The position numbers were made by a program, and so were the translations under genes. This document shows, piece by piece, positions 1-8,994 of a stretch of 64,000 nucleotides of DNA; the first letter of the stretch is position 1, and every line of letters starts with the position of its first letter. The notes under the pieces are model-generated. The model had not been told where the DNA came from. It saw nothing but the letters and a program-made list of their open reading frames with translations, and did no database searches. This DNA comes from Hyphomicrobiaceae bacterium (GTDB taxonomy: Bacteria; Pseudomonadota; Alphaproteobacteria; Rhizobiales; Methyloligellaceae): the NCBI GenBank assembly GCA_028066055.1, contig JALCBY010000009.1, positions 54,021 through 118,020 of the forward strand. The letters run 5' to 3'.

Positions 1-491
1 CGCTCGGCAATCTCCTTGTTGGAGCGGCCCATTGCGATGAGGCTCAAAATCTGCCGCTCCCGCGCGGTCAGCTCGACGCCCGCCTCCCTGTCCTCAAGGA
101 GTTCGAGAATATCCGGCGAGATTACCTTCGCGCCACGGAGTATCAGCCGCACGCCGTCACTGAAATGTTCCGGATCGCCACGCTTCATGAACAGCCCGTC
201 GACACCCGCCGACACAAGTTCACTCAGGAGGCCGATGGCCGTGAGGCCGGTGAACACAATGATCCGGGTATCGGGACTCCAGCGCCTCACCTCCCCGAAC
301 GTCTCGATGCCCTGGGCATAGGGCATGGCAATGTCGAGGGTCAGAAGGTCGGGTTTGTGCTGGCGCACCATGGCGATGGCTTCAAGGCCGTTCTCGGCCT
401 CAGCCACGACATCGACCCTGCCGGTCTCGGCGAGTATCTCCTTGATACCCGAACGCACCAGTGCATGATCGTCGGCAATGATCGCCGTCAC
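1..491 (-). CDS. LuxR/NarL-family response regulator, C-terminus cut by window edge
   Basis: Cytoplasmic two-component response regulator with an N-terminal receiver domain and a C-terminal LuxR-type HTH. The translation shows the acidic pocket (IIADDH near the N-terminus), the phospho-acceptor Asp in LLTLDIAMP, the T in FTGL and the K in FMKRG. Then comes the start of the LuxR HTH (LTAREREQILSLIAMGRSNKEIAE in short segments: LTARERQIL, GRSNKEIAE), which runs off position 1. The GTG at 491 gives a normal receiver start. An in-frame GTG at 521 would overlap the divergent kinase gene and is less likely. The kinase starts 21 bp away on the opposite strand and is the obvious candidate partner. 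The target genes are unknown. Confidence 0.85.
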   Translation of the reverse strand, partial: MTAIIADDHALVRSGIKEILAETGRVDVVAEAENGLEAIAMVRQHKPDLLTLDIAMPYAQGIETFGEVRRWSPDTRIIVFTGLTAIGLLSELVSAGVDGLFMKRGDPEHFSDGVRLILRGAKVISPDILELLEDREAGVELTARERQILSLIAMGRSNKEIAE

Positions 492-512
492 ATCACCGTC
501 TTTGGGTGAGTT

Positions 513-2603
513 ATGGATCACGGATTGCTCATACGGCTTGTTCCCCCCTTGCGCCGGCTCGCACATCTCGCCGTGCTTGCTTGCGCCATTCTGTGCGCAA
601 CCATAACAGGCACAGCCGCAGCTTCAACGCCGCAAGATAACGGAACGGTTAACCTGAAGGCCGGTGATTTCGCACGAGCCCTCGCGCCCTACACCCGCTA
701 CCTTGTGGATGACGGCAAGGACATGTCGATCGACCAGATCCTGCGTCTGGACCGCGACCGGGAGTTCAACCCCGTCAAAACCAAGCTCGTGGATTTTGGC
801 TTCAATCGCGCCCGTTTCTGGCTGCGGATTCCGGTGAAGAACGCGACCACGGAAAAAGCCACCTGGAAGCTTGCAGTCGAACTCCCCTACATCGAACATC
901 TGGCCGTGTATCTCGTGCACGCTGCGGACACGAAACAGCCGCGTTACGACAAACTGCTGGACTACGACGAGGCAAGTCCCTTCGCTGACCGCCTGCTGGA
1001 TTACCGCTACTTTGCACCCGACATAACGCTTGGTCCCGACGAGAGAGCGGAAATCCTTATCGCCTATTCGTCGAAACAGGCAACGCAGGTCCCGCTGTCC
1101 ATCGAGACACCGGAGCATTTCCTGAAGCGCATTCGAGGCGAAGACCTCATGAACTGGTCGCTTCTGGTCCTGCTCATCGGCATGACCATCGTTAGCACGG
1201 TTTATCTTGTAGCGCTGGGTTTCCACACGGCCGTCTACTACGGCGCGTATGTTCTCCTCTCGGCGCTCTACCTGTTCCACACGGACGGTTACGCCTTTCA
1301 ATATCTGTGGCCCGACTGGCCGATCTGGAACAGTGTCGCCGTCGCGCCCATCGGCTTGGCTATGGTGGCGAGCGGCTCGCTGTTCGCGCGCTCATTTGTC
1401 AACGCACCTGAACATTTTCCGAAGCTCAACAGGTTGTTGCTCGCCACGGTTTTTGCCGTCATCGCCCTGATGCTGGCATCGCCATGGTTCATCCAGAACG
1501 ACGTCTACAAGACGGGTTCGCTATTGTTCGTCATTGTCTGCGCCGTCTTCTACTTCGCGGCCGGGCTTCTCGCGGTGCGGCGGGGACAGGCAGGCGCCTG
1601 GTTTTTTCTGGCGGCGTCCGTCGCGATCATCTCGACCATCCTGTTCGGCATTTACGGATATCTGACGCCCGGCGAATTCAACCAGGACATTGCCGGACTT
1701 TACGGACGCTACGCGCTGTTCTTCGAGGGGATTGCCTTCTCCCTCGCCATCTTCCTGCACATCCAGGCGATGCGCAAAGCACATGACGACACGCTGCTTC
1801 GCGAAATCGAGACCACGCGGGAGAAACTGGCGATCAGCGAAGCGTTGCAGAAGGCGCAGAAGGATCACGAAAAAGCTCTGGCAATCGCGGAGGCCCGGCG
1901 CGCGCGCCTGGCGACCACCGCCCATGATATCAAGCAGCCGCTCATGTCGCTGCGCATGTCACTCATGCGCCTGAAAGCCGATGACGAAGCGGCGTCGGCG
2001 CAGATCAGCAGCAGCTTCGACTATCTCGACGAGCTCGTGCGTTCGAATCTCGAGGAGACGACACCGACGACGCAGGCAGGACACGCTGCCGACAGGGAAA
2101 ACACAGGCGGCACCGAGGATGAGGACAGGCTCGATCCGCACGCTGAAGTTGAAACCCGCATCGGCGAGCTGGAGCAGTTCCCCGTCATGGTCGTCCTGAA
2201 CAATGTCGGCGCCATGTTCCGAGAGGAAGCGCGGCAAAAGAGCCTGACTCTGAAGCTGATCCCCTCGTCTGCTGTCGTGGAATCACAACCGGTGGCGTTG
2301 ATGCGCATTGTCAGCAATCTGGTCTCCAATGCCATCAAATACACCGACGAAGGAAGCGTTCTTATCGGTTGCCGCCGCAAGGGTAATTCAGTGTGCATCG
2401 AAATTCACGACACCGGCCCCGGCATGGACAAAGCGGAACTGGCGCGGGTGATGAAACCTTACGAGCGGGGCAATAAGCCCGGCGGAACGGGCCTCGGGCT
2501 CGCCGTCGTCGCGGAACTTGCCCGCCATTACGGTATGACGTTCGACATCACATCGACCCCCGGTGCCGGCACCGTTTCAAGGCTTACCGTTCCGTTGAAC
2601 TGA
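513..2603 (+). CDS. 7TMR-DISM sensor histidine kinase
   Basis: Membrane sensor histidine kinase of 696 aa. In order: a signal peptide (about 1-36), a periplasmic 7TMR-DISMED2-like beta domain (about 45-180), seven hydrophobic helices (about 210-405), a charged coiled coil (about 420-465), a HisKA-like helix with the likely phospho-His at residue 471 (TTAHDIKQPL), and a HATPase domain. The HATPase domain has the N box (NLVSNAIKY), G1 (DTGPGM) and G2 (GGTGLGL). Family knowledge: DISMED2 domains are thought to bind carbohydrate-like or other small periplasmic ligands, and the ligand here cannot be deduced. It is divergent from, and only 21 bp from, a LuxR-type regulator, which it probably phosphorylates. 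A weak ribosome site (GGTGAG) precedes the ATG. Confidence 0.88.
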   Translation: MDHGLLIRLVPPLRRLAHLAVLACAILCATITGTAAASTPQDNGTVNLKAGDFARALAPYTRYLVDDGKDMSIDQILRLDRDREFNPVKTKLVDFGFNRARFWLRIPVKNATTEKATWKLAVELPYIEHLAVYLVHAADTKQPRYDKLLDYDEASPFADRLLDYRYFAPDITLGPDERAEILIAYSSKQATQVPLSIETPEHFLKRIRGEDLMNWSLLVLLIGMTIVSTVYLVALGFHTAVYYGAYVLLSALYLFHTDGYAFQYLWPDWPIWNSVAVAPIGLAMVASGSLFARSFVNAPEHFPKLNRLLLATVFAVIALMLASPWFIQNDVYKTGSLLFVIVCAVFYFAAGLLAVRRGQAGAWFFLAASVAIISTILFGIYGYLTPGEFNQDIAGLYGRYALFFEGIAFSLAIFLHIQAMRKAHDDTLLREIETTREKLAISEALQKAQKDHEKALAIAEARRARLATTAHDIKQPLMSLRMSLMRLKADDEAASAQISSSFDYLDELVRSNLEETTPTTQAGHAADRENTGGTEDEDRLDPHAEVETRIGELEQFPVMVVLNNVGAMFREEARQKSLTLKLIPSSAVVESQPVALMRIVSNLVSNAIKYTDEGSVLIGCRRKGNSVCIEIHDTGPGMDKAELARVMKPYERGNKPGGTGLGLAVVAELARHYGMTFDITSTPGAGTVSRLTVPLN

Positions 2604-2802
2604 ATACCCGGCACAAGGTCCAGCCTGACGTCATCACCGCATGCCCCAGCGCGTTTGACTTGCCGCTTGCCAGGTTCGGAAGTAGCGTGAACTTGCCGAT
2701 CTGCATCTTCCGCCAAGTCCACAAATTGTTGTCCACCGATCAATTCCAGTGAGTGCAATGCTTTTAGCCCTCCCAACAGTCAGATCATCAAAATATGCAC
2801 CC

Positions 2803-4830
2803 ATGTACATTGAGAAATCGGTTCTGCGTTTCTTATGCATGTCCCTGTTTGCGGTCATTGTTCTGTTGCCGCAGTCAACGCAGGCGCAGAAGAAATGGAC
2901 ACCGGAACTGAGCCTTGCCGTAAAGCGGCTCTCCGATCTGTCCTTTTCCCCGGACAACAAGCAGATCCTCTATGGGATCAACTCCATCGATCTGAAAAAC
3001 GACGTCTATCTGAACAGGTATGTCATTTCGGACGTGGCGGGCAACGCCGTCCGCACGCTTATCGAGCCCTCCTCACACGTCTCCGCGGTGCAATGGTCGC
3101 CGGACGGCAAAACGGTGGCTTATCTGTCATCGCAATCGGGACACAACAATATCTGGCTGATTCCCGCTGAAGGCGGTGAGGGAACGCCGCTCACAGACTT
3201 CAAAAAGGATATCTCCAGTTTCAAATGGGCGCCCGATTCCGGCTCCATTTCCTTCGTGATGCCGGACCCCGATTATCGTGAGCCGGTCGTTCAAGACCCG
3301 GAGCTGTTCAACCGGAACCATCTCTGGCTGATCAGGCTCAACGGCATAAAAGCGAACGGGAACGCCGTCAATCTCACAAAGGGACAGAAATTTACCGTCA
3401 GCGACTGGTCCGGCAACTGGGCCTATGACTGGGCGCCGGACAGCGAAAAAATCGTCTTCGCCCATCAGGAAGACCCCGGCCTGGACGCCTGGACCAGGGC
3501 GCAGCTCTCTGTCGTGGACGTGGAAACCAAACAGGTGAGCGAAATCGCGACGGACAATCGCCACTGGAAATATTTCCCCAGATACTCCCCGGACGGCAAA
3601 TGGATCGCCTACATCAATGCACCGGGTGCGTTCAAATGGTCGTTCCTATGGGACATCAAACTCGTACCGTCTGAGGGCGGAACGCCGATCCAGCTGGCCA
3701 ACTCCAAGAACCGGTTGCCGTTTCCGTGGGAATGGGCGTCGGACTCGCAAAGCCTCTATTACATTGAGAACGACCGGGCGACCTATTCGTTTTACCGCAT
3801 GCCGATCGACGGCAACCCCTTCGAAAAAATCTTCGGCACGCCGGAAAACCTGAACATGCCCGGAATGAATACCTATCTCGTCACGCCGATGATCGATGTG
3901 AGTGGCGACAATGCAAAGCTCGCCTTCGTCGGACAGACCTATGACAAGCCACCGGAAATCTATATCAGCGATGTCGATAAGTTCTCACCGCGGAAGATCA
4001 GCAGCGCCAACAAGGACTTTTACGATATCCCGATCGGTAAAACCGAGCTGATCCGATGGCGCTCTTTGGACAACACGAAAGTCGAGGGCCTGCTCACCTA
4101 TCCGGCAAACTATGAGAAAGGCAAAAAGTATCCGCTCGCGGTGCAAATCCACGGCGGGCCGAACGGCGTGGACTTCAATGAGTATCTGCCGCTGATGAAA
4201 TTTTTCCCGACCGCGGCCTATTCCGCGAAAGACTATTTCGTCCTGCGCGCGAACTATCGCGGCACGCTGGGCTACGGGAAAAAGTTCCGCGAGGACCTCA
4301 TCGGTAAATTCGGCACACTCGACTATCAGGATATCATCTCAGGGGTCGGGCATGTCATCAATCAGGGTATCGTCGACTCGGACCTGCTCTTCGTCATCGG
4401 CCAGAGCAATGGCGGCACCATGACGAGCTGGATCGTGACCCAGACCGATATGTTCAAGGCCGCCTGTCCGATCGCGGGTGAGACCGACTACATCAGTCTT
4501 GAAGGAACGAACGGCTATTTCCAGACGAGTTGGTATCTGGGCGGCAGCTTCATCGATCACCTGCAGACATTCCTGGAACGCTCGCCCATCTTCCACGTCA
4601 GGAATGCAAAAACCCCAATCCTCATTCAGGGCGGCCTCCTGGACGACAATGTCCCCCATACCCAACTGCAGGAATTCTACCGGGCCCTGAAACGGGTGGG
4701 CGTCGACGCACATCTGGTGGGCTATCCCAAATCCGACCACGACTACTATCCGCCCAAGCTGTATCTGAAGTTGATGCGGTCCTGCCTCAAATGGACCGAA
4801 AAATTCCGGACCGGAAAGACACGGAAATAA
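2803..4830 (+). CDS. Secreted prolyl-oligopeptidase-family (S9) peptidase
   Basis: Serine peptidase of 675 aa. The chosen ATG at 2803 starts a clear signal peptide (MYIEKS, a hydrophobic run, cleavage near STQAQ); an upstream in-frame start at 2749 would bury it. Residues about 40-410 form a TolB/WD-like beta propeller with repeated SPDGK, APDS and SPDNK motifs. The C-terminal alpha/beta hydrolase carries the nucleophile in GQSNGG (Ser about 535), the Asp in LLDDNVP and the His in KSDHDYY. This is the dipeptidyl/acylaminoacyl-peptidase arrangement, likely periplasmic and acting on short peptides. It stands alone, after the kinase on the same strand with a 199-bp gap. Exact specificity cannot be assigned. 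Confidence 0.88.
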   Translation: MYIEKSVLRFLCMSLFAVIVLLPQSTQAQKKWTPELSLAVKRLSDLSFSPDNKQILYGINSIDLKNDVYLNRYVISDVAGNAVRTLIEPSSHVSAVQWSPDGKTVAYLSSQSGHNNIWLIPAEGGEGTPLTDFKKDISSFKWAPDSGSISFVMPDPDYREPVVQDPELFNRNHLWLIRLNGIKANGNAVNLTKGQKFTVSDWSGNWAYDWAPDSEKIVFAHQEDPGLDAWTRAQLSVVDVETKQVSEIATDNRHWKYFPRYSPDGKWIAYINAPGAFKWSFLWDIKLVPSEGGTPIQLANSKNRLPFPWEWASDSQSLYYIENDRATYSFYRMPIDGNPFEKIFGTPENLNMPGMNTYLVTPMIDVSGDNAKLAFVGQTYDKPPEIYISDVDKFSPRKISSANKDFYDIPIGKTELIRWRSLDNTKVEGLLTYPANYEKGKKYPLAVQIHGGPNGVDFNEYLPLMKFFPTAAYSAKDYFVLRANYRGTLGYGKKFREDLIGKFGTLDYQDIISGVGHVINQGIVDSDLLFVIGQSNGGTMTSWIVTQTDMFKAACPIAGETDYISLEGTNGYFQTSWYLGGSFIDHLQTFLERSPIFHVRNAKTPILIQGGLLDDNVPHTQLQEFYRALKRVGVDAHLVGYPKSDHDYYPPKLYLKLMRSCLKWTEKFRTGKTRK

Positions 4831-4946
4831 TGGCCGGATCACACCAGTGCCGAGTCAGTGAGACGCAACGAGACTGAAAGTAGGAATAAACGCCTGAATT
4901 CGAGTGGGAACAAAGATCGGGGCGGGAGCTAAAACGTTGAAAGTAA

Positions 4947-5023
4947 TGGTACCGCTGCCTCGATTCGAACGAGGGACCTCTTGATCCACAATCAAGCGCT
5001 CTAACCAACTGAGCTACAGCGGC
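4947..5023 (-). tRNA. tRNA-His (GTG anticodon), CCA encoded
   Basis: On the minus strand the full cloverleaf can be drawn: acceptor GCCGCTG pairs with CAGCGGT (first pair G-U). The D arm follows TAGCTC, the anticodon stem is CTTGA/TCAAG with loop TTGTGGA (anticodon GTG), and the T arm contains GTTCGAATC. The discriminator is A73, followed by an encoded CCA. The base before position 1 is T, so G-1 is not encoded. A73 without G-1 is the unusual tRNA-His type described for a large alphaproteobacterial clade whose HisRS recognises it differently. Confidence 0.95.
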
Positions 5024-5049
5024 ACAGATGCTCCCGCGGGCGCGGGTGC

Positions 5050-5078
5050 AAATTAAGCGCAAGGGCGTGATCATGCAA
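5050..5078 (-). promoter_or_regulatory. Predicted tRNA-His promoter
   Basis: On the minus strand, TTGCAT (5073-5078) and TAATTT (5050-5055) are separated by 17 bp and lie about 27 bp upstream of the tRNA 5' end. The start point would give a short GC-rich leader. This is a sigma-70-like match by eye only. Confidence 0.5.
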
Positions 5079-5096
5079 CCGTGCTGCCTCATGAAA

Positions 5097-5130
5097 GAAG
5101 GCCCGGAGCGATGGAGCGCTCCGGGCCTTC
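5097..5130 (-). terminator. Strong hairpin, likely terminator of the phasin transcript
   Basis: Perfect 14-bp inverted repeat (5097-5110 and 5117-5130) with a 6-nt loop. Read on the minus strand it is followed by TTTC, a short T-rich tail; on the plus strand there is no T-tract. It lies 165 bp after the phasin stop and just before the tRNA-His promoter, so it probably ends phasin transcription before the tRNA unit. Confidence 0.6.
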
Positions 5131-5295
5131 CGGCACGTAAATACTTTGAGGGGTACGCTACTCGCAAACGCTACGCTTACGCGCCTGCCGTTATCCGGCA
5201 AGTCAGTCTGACGCAACGCCACTGCCTGATACGATACGCTACGCGCTGCGCAAGCATGTTACGCGACTCACGCAGCGAACTGTACCCTTCCTATG

Positions 5296-5808
5296 TTACC
5301 GCGTAATGACCTTGTCAATAGACCGGGTCACATGCTCTTTCAGCGGATCCGCAGCGTTCGACGCGATCTGCGTCGAAAGGGCACGAATTTCCTCCGCCTG
5401 CGCGGTCAGAACTTCGAACTGCTTGCGCACGAATGCGTTCTGCAATTCCATGATTTCCGCAATGTTCCTGGCGCCGGCAATATCCTTGGCAAGGTCAAAA
5501 CCGGTGTTGAGGTTGGCCTGAGTCATGTCGATCACCTTGCGGTTGATCGCAGCAGCACCCTGGCCCGCCTGATCGATGGACTTCTCAAGCACCTCGACGG
5601 CCTCTTCCATCGCATCCTTGGCGTTCTCATAGGCTTCACGGCTCTGTTTCACGGTCTTTTCCGCGACCGTGCGCACCGCTTCCGGCACCGCCACATCCAG
5701 CCCGGAGAAAGCCTCGTTCACATTGGACTCAACCGCCTTGAACGCATCCGCCGCAGCCGCGATCGTCTCTTTGGCTTCCTGTACGCCATTTCCATTCACT
5801 TCTGACAT
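5296..5808 (-). CDS. phaP: Phasin family protein (PHA granule coat)
   Basis: Small amphipathic protein of 170 aa. It is rich in Ala and Glu, lacks Cys, and is nearly all helical heptads (AADAFKAVESNVNEAF, AMEEAVEVLEKSIDQ). Its C-terminal half matches the Phasin_2 pattern (LAKDIAGARNIAEIMELQNAFVR, then FEVLTAQAEEIRALS in short segments). Phasins coat polyhydroxyalkanoate granules in the cytoplasm and limit their size. The start is preceded by GAGGAT on the minus strand. Upstream lies a promoter carrying TGC-N3-GCA repeats like those bound by the phasin repressor PhaR. The acetoacetyl-CoA synthetase at 14998-16965 is consistent with PHB turnover in the same organism. Confidence 0.92.
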   Translation of the reverse strand: MSEVNGNGVQEAKETIAAAADAFKAVESNVNEAFSGLDVAVPEAVRTVAEKTVKQSREAYENAKDAMEEAVEVLEKSIDQAGQGAAAINRKVIDMTQANLNTGFDLAKDIAGARNIAEIMELQNAFVRKQFEVLTAQAEEIRALSTQIASNAADPLKEHVTRSIDKVITR

Positions 5809-5896
5809 CGTTCTATCCTCGATCTGTCATTTCGTTCACACCCCGGGCCCGCACCCGGTCGTGATCAAATTCCGCGCCGCACATTGCGGCACCCCC

Positions 5897-5944
5897 AATA
5901 TAAGGTGATTTTTTTGCGTTGCAACAAAAATTATTGCACCGCAG
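5897..5944 (-). promoter_or_regulatory. phaP promoter with two PhaR-like TGC-N3-GCA operators
   Basis: On the minus strand a -35 (TTGCAA, 5919-5924) and a -10 (TATATT, 5897-5902) are separated by 16 bp. A perfect TTGC-N3-GCAA palindrome at 5914-5924 overlaps the -35. A second, near-perfect copy (TTGC-ACC-GCAG) lies at 5934-5944, 20 bp away and so on the same helix face. PhaR of Paracoccus and Rhodobacter is known to bind TGC-rich repeats of this kind in phasin promoters. The surrounding interval 5809-6127 (319 bp) contains no convincing gene, only this promoter and leader. Confidence 0.6.
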
Positions 5945-6127
5945 CATGTCCGATGGACTGTGGACGGCAGACCAAATTCACAGTATGCAGGATTTACTGC
6001 GATTTTTGATCCGACGGGCATCGGTTCAAAACCGACACATAAGGCTGAACGCATGTTTTTTTGCGTTTGGCGGGGAGCTGGCGTGCAACGGGGCTGGGCA
6101 CCGCGAACGTCATGGCTGCCTTGAAAA

Positions 6128-7546
6128 ATGGCCTCAAAAGCGATGGGACGACACCGTAAACCGAACGGCCGAACCGCGGGAAATGACAACCGCGAGGCGT
6201 TGGCGAAGATTGCCCGTTTGATTGCCGTTCCCGACGAGAATGACGAAGGCGAATCGATTGAGGCCGCCACCCCCGAGGAATCAAACGAAGAGGCTCAGGC
6301 GCTGGCTCTGCTGCGGGAGCCTGGGGCCGCGGTCCTGTTGGAAGCACTTCCCGCGGGACTTGCAGTGTGCGACGGCAAGGCTCTCATCAGACTGAACAGC
6401 GCCTTTGCGCTGGCTTTCGGCTACGGGTCTACGCAGGAGCTGCAAAAGGCGGGCGGGCTTGAGGCCGTATTCCCCTCAGCGTCCAAACAACTGAAAAAAC
6501 AGCTGGAAGCAAAGGCATCCCACACCGCCCTCCCCGTTGACCTGCAGGCGCGAACCCATAGCGGCCGCGAATTCTCGGTGCCGGTCGCGGTACATCCAAT
6601 CGTCTCGGAGGGCCCAGAGAAAACGGCACTGCTGGTCCTGCACCCAGCGCAAAACGCAGCCACGGACCCGCAGGCGGAAAGTCCGGAAGACGAGCCACGT
6701 GTCGCGAAGTCTTCGACCACCACGCTCGCCAAGCGCGCGCGCAAGCCGGCACGAAAATCAGCCGCAAAACCGGATCCGAAACCCAGGAAGACCCGCAAAC
6801 CCCGCAAAACCAAAGCCAATGATGCCCCGGCACCGGCGAAAAAGGCCGATTTCCTGGCCAAGGTCAGTCACGAACTGCGCACGCCGCTCAATTCCATCAT
6901 CGGATTTGCCGAGATCATGAAGGACGAGCAGCTCGGGCCGATCGGCAACGACCGGTACCGTGGCTATCTTCGCGACATCCACGAAAGCGGAATGTATGCG
7001 CTCAGCCTGGTGAATGACCTCCTCGATATCTCCAAGATCGAAGCCGGTGAATTCGAGCTGAATTTCGCCGCGGTCGATATCAATGACGTTGCGGGAGAAA
7101 GCGTGCTTTCGATGCAGCCGCAGGCCCAGCGACAGCGGGTTCTGCTGCGGACCGACTTTGCCGACGACCTGCCCTTGGTTCTCGCCGACAGGCGTTCCAT
7201 CAAGCAGATCATCCTCAACCTCGTGTCCAACGCCATCAAGTTCACCGATTCCGGCGGGCAGGTGATCGTATCGACCCACCGGACCAGCGCAGGCAGCGTA
7301 AAATTCCGGGTGCGCGATACGGGAATAGGCATGTCCAGCGACGAGATCGAGGTGGCGATGAAACCGTTCCAGCAGCCGGATACAGCCCCGCGGAAACAGG
7401 TCGGAACAGGTCTCGGCCTACCCTTGACGAAAGCGCTCGTGGAGGCCAACCGGGCCACCTTCGAGCTGCGCAGCACGTCCGACGCCGGCACGCGTATCGA
7501 CGTGACATTTGGGGCAGACCGGATTGCAAAATCCCGCGATGGATAG
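6128..7546 (+). CDS. PAS histidine kinase, PdhS/PleC/DivJ-like catalytic core
   Basis: Cytoplasmic histidine kinase of 472 aa with no membrane segment. Residues about 65-165 form a PAS-like domain. Residues about 185-235 are a very basic linker (repeated RKPARK, KPRKTRKP). HisKA follows with His248 in VSHELRTPLNSIIGFAEIM, then HATPase boxes NLVSNAIKF, DTGIGM and GTGLGLPL. The stretch KADFLAKVSHELRTPLN and NDLLDISKIEAGE is characteristic of the alphaproteobacterial PdhS/PleC/DivJ group, whose members act on DivK-type regulators in cell-cycle control. That role here is inference from similarity. No response regulator is adjacent. It converges with the serine hydrolase, with stops 2 bp apart. 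Confidence 0.85.
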   Translation: MASKAMGRHRKPNGRTAGNDNREALAKIARLIAVPDENDEGESIEAATPEESNEEAQALALLREPGAAVLLEALPAGLAVCDGKALIRLNSAFALAFGYGSTQELQKAGGLEAVFPSASKQLKKQLEAKASHTALPVDLQARTHSGREFSVPVAVHPIVSEGPEKTALLVLHPAQNAATDPQAESPEDEPRVAKSSTTTLAKRARKPARKSAAKPDPKPRKTRKPRKTKANDAPAPAKKADFLAKVSHELRTPLNSIIGFAEIMKDEQLGPIGNDRYRGYLRDIHESGMYALSLVNDLLDISKIEAGEFELNFAAVDINDVAGESVLSMQPQAQRQRVLLRTDFADDLPLVLADRRSIKQIILNLVSNAIKFTDSGGQVIVSTHRTSAGSVKFRVRDTGIGMSSDEIEVAMKPFQQPDTAPRKQVGTGLGLPLTKALVEANRATFELRSTSDAGTRIDVTFGADRIAKSRDG

Positions 7547-7548
7547 CC

Positions 7549-8994
7549 TTATCGTTCCGGAATCGCCTCAAGTATCCCGCTCAGAAATGCGTTGTGATCC
7601 CATGCGTTGCGGCGGCGCGAAAGGCCGAGCCGGACGACGACGAGATCGCGCGAGGGCACAATGGCGATCATCTGCCCGTCATGTCCGAGCATGAAAAAGG
7701 CGTCCTCGGGAATATTATGCTGGCTGGCCGATGCCGGACGCAGAAAGGCGGGTACGGTGAGCCAGAGGTGCGCTCCATACTGGCCTTGGGAATGCGGCGT
7801 GGGGGCGAGAGAACTGCGCACCCAGCCCTCGGGCAGAATGCGTTTGCCCTGCCACACGCCGTCATTCAGATAGAGCAGGCCGAGCCGAGCCCAGTCCCGG
7901 GCCGAGGCATAAGCGAATGCAGGCGCCAAAAACGTCCCTGCGGCATCAGGCTCGATAATCGCGCTTGTCATGCCAATCGGCGCAAACAAAGCGCGATACG
8001 GATAGGTGAAATAGTCCGCCTGCGACCCGCCGATAGCGTCGCGCATCGCACTCGCCAGCAGCGTGGTCGAACCGCTCGCATAGAACCATGACTTACCGAC
8101 CGGCATCGCAGGATCTTCCGATTTTACATATGCGGCACTGTCGCCCTTGAGAAACAGCATGGTTCGGACGTCGGACAGCATACGCGTGTGCGGCTCGTCG
8201 AAATCGAGTCCGCTGACCATGCGCAGCAGATCGTCAACCGATATAGTGGCGCGCGGATCGCCGTTTGCGCTCCATTCCGGAAAGAGGCCTTTCGTTTCAG
8301 TTTCCAACCGCCTATCCGCAATGAGTGTGCCGATGAGCGCGTTCATGACACTTTTGCCCATGGACCATCCGATCTGCGGCGTGTCCGGTTTGAATCCATC
8401 CGCATATTTTTCGGAAATGATGCGGCCATTGTGCACAATCACGACCGTGCGGGTGCGGCGCGGCAGACGTTTGGGGTACGGTTCCGCAAAGGCACTATCA
8501 ACCGCACGCTTCAGCTTCACCGCATCCACACCGCCGGACATGACTTCGGTATCGACGCGGCTACCCTCGGGCCACAATAGCCCGGCAGAGCGCCCCACCA
8601 GCGCTGGTGGTGTGTAATCTCCCGCCTGATCTGCCAACGCGTCGACTGTCGTGCCGGTCACGAGCGTGCAGCCCAGCCCCGGACGATAGATCGCGCCGCG
8701 TTCCACAAATCCGAAGATGGACGACCGGACCACCCTGCGCTCACGGTCGACGTCGGCGTCCCAATGCTTCAGGAACACCGTCATGTCGGCCATCACGTCT
8801 TCGGCGATAATGTCGTCTGCGCTCCGTCCCGCGACAAAGACGCCCGAGCAGAGGGTTTTTGCGAAATAGGCCGAAGCAACGGACATCACACGTCCGGAAT
8901 GCCAGACCAGGTAACTGCCGATCGCCGCGGCGATCAGAATCATGGCCATGATGGCGGCAATTTTCGTGACGTCTTTTTTGGGATTTTCTGCCAT
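7549..8994 (-). CDS. Membrane-anchored beta-lactamase-fold serine hydrolase
   Basis: Class C beta-lactamase/esterase fold enzyme of about 481 aa. The N-terminal helix (AAIMAMILIAAAIGSYLVW) is a signal anchor, so the enzyme domain should be periplasmic. Motifs: SMGK (SxxK nucleophile and Lys), YAS in the second position, and HDG as the KTG-equivalent. This set is typical of 6-aminohexanoate-dimer hydrolases and EstB-like esterases rather than true resistance enzymes. The ATG at 8994 is chosen because the anchor follows directly; in-frame starts at 9027 and a GTG at 9051 are possible and none has a strong ribosome site. The substrate is unknown. Confidence 0.85.
   Translation of the reverse strand: MAENPKKDVTKIAAIMAMILIAAAIGSYLVWHSGRVMSVASAYFAKTLCSGVFVAGRSADDIIAEDVMADMTVFLKHWDADVDRERRVVRSSIFGFVERGAIYRPGLGCTLVTGTTVDALADQAGDYTPPALVGRSAGLLWPEGSRVDTEVMSGGVDAVKLKRAVDSAFAEPYPKRLPRRTRTVVIVHNGRIISEKYADGFKPDTPQIGWSMGKSVMNALIGTLIADRRLETETKGLFPEWSANGDPRATISVDDLLRMVSGLDFDEPHTRMLSDVRTMLFLKGDSAAYVKSEDPAMPVGKSWFYASGSTTLLASAMRDAIGGSQADYFTYPYRALFAPIGMTSAIIEPDAAGTFLAPAFAYASARDWARLGLLYLNDGVWQGKRILPEGWVRSSLAPTPHSQGQYGAHLWLTVPAFLRPASASQHNIPEDAFFMLGHDGQMIAIVPSRDLVVVRLGLSRRRNAWDHNAFLSGILEAIPER

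Noticed and set aside
5150-5295. Recurring TACGCTACGC-like words suggesting a repeat array
   Set aside because: Copies are short, irregular and degenerate; no constant repeat and spacer, so neither a CRISPR nor a defined repeat family.
7549-8994. Calling the serine hydrolase a resistance beta-lactamase
   Set aside because: YAS and HDG replace the YSN and KTG of true class C enzymes, and it has a membrane anchor; esterase or amidase-like is the safer call.
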